A stretch of DNA of 15,751 bases, from contig JAKALZ010000006.1 in the NCBI GenBank assembly GCA_021813065.1, positions 1,399-17,149 on the forward strand. The letters are read 5' to 3'. Source of the DNA: a bacterium (lineage in GTDB: Bacteria > Spirochaetota > Spirochaetia > Treponematales > Rectinemataceae). Both the position numbers and the translations under genes were made by a program. Positions 14,454-15,751 of the stretch are shown here, in pieces (position 1 is the stretch's first letter; each line of letters opens with the position of its first letter). The notes under the pieces were generated by a model. That model was not told the DNA's origin, made no database searches, and was given only the letters and a program-made list of their open reading frames with translations.

Positions 14454-15751
14454 GTGATTCTCAGGCCATTCAGCAAGATAATTCAACGGTCGACGCCCAG
14501 GAAATCCTGAAGAAATTCGATAAAGAGTCGAATTTCCGAACTTATAGCGGTTTTTTCGCAAAGGTAGTAGCGGCGCTCGCGATCTCGTTCTCCGCCTTCC
14601 AGCTCTACACCGCCATTTTTGGCGTTCTGGACGCCATGCTCCAGCGATCGATCCACCTTTCATTTGGGCTCGTACTCATCTATCTGCTCTATCCAGCGAG
14701 CAAAAAGTGGTCTCACACCAAGCTGAACCCTCTCGACGCGGTGCTTGCGGTACTTGGTGCATTGGCGCCGATGTACATTGTGGTGAACTACCAGAAACTG
14801 GTGTTACGCGCAGGAACCGCGACGCCGCTCGACATTGTGTTCGGCGTGATCGGCGTCCTGCTCGTGCTCGAAGCGGCGCGCAGAGTTGTTGGAATCCCGA
14901 TGGTAGTGATCGCTGTGGTGTTCATCGCGTATGCGTTCGCGGGGCCCTACATACCGGGGAGACTCGCACACCGAGGCGCAAATTTCGAAACGCTCATCAA
15001 TCACCTCTATTTCACTACCGAAGGAGTGTTTGGCATACCGCTGGGTGTATCGAGCACCTTCATCTTTATGTTCATTTTGTTCGGGGCATTCCTTGAGAGA
15101 ACTGGTCTCGGTCAGCTCTTCATCGATCTCGCGAACGCGGTGGCAGGATGGGCAGCGGGCGGTCCGGCGAAAGTAGCCGTCCTCTCGAGCGCGTTGATGG
15201 GCACTGTTTCAGGCTCATCGGTCGCGAACGTCGTCGGAACAGGCTCCTTCACGATTCCGATGATGAAGCGCCTTGGCTACAAGCCCGAATTCGCGGGCGC
15301 TGTCGAAGCGACGGCCTCAACGGGCGGACAGCTCATGCCGCCAGTTATGGGCGCGGCTGCCTTCCTCATGGCAGAGTTCACCAATATCCCCTACGCGCGT
15401 ATCATCGGCGCGGCGGTTGTTCCCGCCCTTCTCTATTACTTTGGCGTGTGGGCCGGTGTTCATTTTGAAGCCAAAAAAAGCGGCCTCAAAGGCATGAGCC
15501 GCAGTGAGTTGCCCAAATTCAAGCAGATCGTTGTCGAGCGCGGACACCTCATTATCCCGCTTGTGGCGATTATCTACCTTCTCGTGACTGGATTCACGCC
15601 GATGAAAGCGGCTCTTTGGGCGATCATCCTCTCCATACTCTCTTCATGGCTCAAAAAAAGTACAAGAATTCCCCCTATCGAGATTGTGCGAGGCCTCGAG
15701 GCTGGCGCGCGCACGGCCATAGGCGCTTTGGCGGCAACCGCGTGCGCGGTC
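14450..15751 (+). CDS. TRAP transporter fused 4TM/12TM permease, 3' end outside window
   Basis: The open frame runs from ATG 14450 to the window end without a stop (434 codons). AGGAGG at 14433-14438 lies 11 bases upstream, within the DUF1850 gene, and the start overlaps that gene's stop. The N-terminal part (about 36-165) has the four helices of the small subunit DctQ. The large-subunit (DctM) part begins near 190 and shows the signature MGTVSGSSVANVVGTGSF (250-267) and EATASTGGQLMPPVMGAAAF (286-305). This fused arrangement pairs with TAXI binding proteins. The permease drives uptake with an ion gradient across the inner membrane. Full-length relatives have over 600 residues, so about a third is missing. 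Confidence 0.95.
   Translation, partial: MSDSQAIQQDNSTVDAQEILKKFDKESNFRTYSGFFAKVVAALAISFSAFQLYTAIFGVLDAMLQRSIHLSFGLVLIYLLYPASKKWSHTKLNPLDAVLAVLGALAPMYIVVNYQKLVLRAGTATPLDIVFGVIGVLLVLEAARRVVGIPMVVIAVVFIAYAFAGPYIPGRLAHRGANFETLINHLYFTTEGVFGIPLGVSSTFIFMFILFGAFLERTGLGQLFIDLANAVAGWAAGGPAKVAVLSSALMGTVSGSSVANVVGTGSFTIPMMKRLGYKPEFAGAVEATASTGGQLMPPVMGAAAFLMAEFTNIPYARIIGAAVVPALLYYFGVWAGVHFEAKKSGLKGMSRSELPKFKQIVVERGHLIIPLVAIIYLLVTGFTPMKAALWAIILSILSSWLKKSTRIPPIEIVRGLEAGARTAIGALAATACAV

Overview
The window reads as chromosomal DNA of a diderm bacterium with moderately high GC, most likely a spirochaete. This is an inference. It rests on a CarD-type regulator overlapping an IspD-IspF fusion gene (a pairing I recall from treponemes), on a TonB/TonB-dependent receptor pair that needs an outer membrane, and on a TAXI-type TRAP transporter. 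No rRNA, IS element, prophage or CRISPR array is visible.

Layout. 1-61 is the 3' part of a tRNA-Glu(CTC), followed by a strong terminator. 239-2350 encodes an unrecognised 703-residue membrane-anchored protein with one canonical EF-hand loop. 2355-4720 is a vitamin B12 unit on the + strand: promoter, cobalamin riboswitch, a hairpin that can mask the ribosome binding site, then a BtuB-like outer-membrane receptor. Converging on it from the - strand is a two-gene operon, a TVP38/TMEM64-family membrane protein followed by a TonB with a very long linker (7382-4747). TonB probably energises receptors such as the one opposite.

From 7450 the + strand carries carD and ispDF (isoprenoid synthesis), joined by an ATGA overlap. 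The carD frame has an in-frame TAG exactly where the family has a conserved tyrosine, so the intact gene appears broken, mis-sequenced or recoded. A - strand operon (12553-9200) holds a fucose/arabinose-isomerase-like enzyme, a GH31-like protein lacking the catalytic barrel, and a DMT-family permease. It looks like a small, uncharacterised carbohydrate cassette.

12729-12847 holds a promoter and a terminator with no convincing gene between them. This is a candidate small RNA of about 84 nt with an anti-Shine-Dalgarno sequence in its terminator loop. The window ends with a TRAP operon: TAXI solute-binding protein, an intercistronic hairpin, a DUF1850 protein, and the 5' part of the fused 4TM/12TM permease, cut by the window edge.

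The best leads are the TAG in carD, the small-RNA candidate, and the isomerase/barrel-less GH31/DMT cassette. All identifications come from reading translations by eye; no database search was run.
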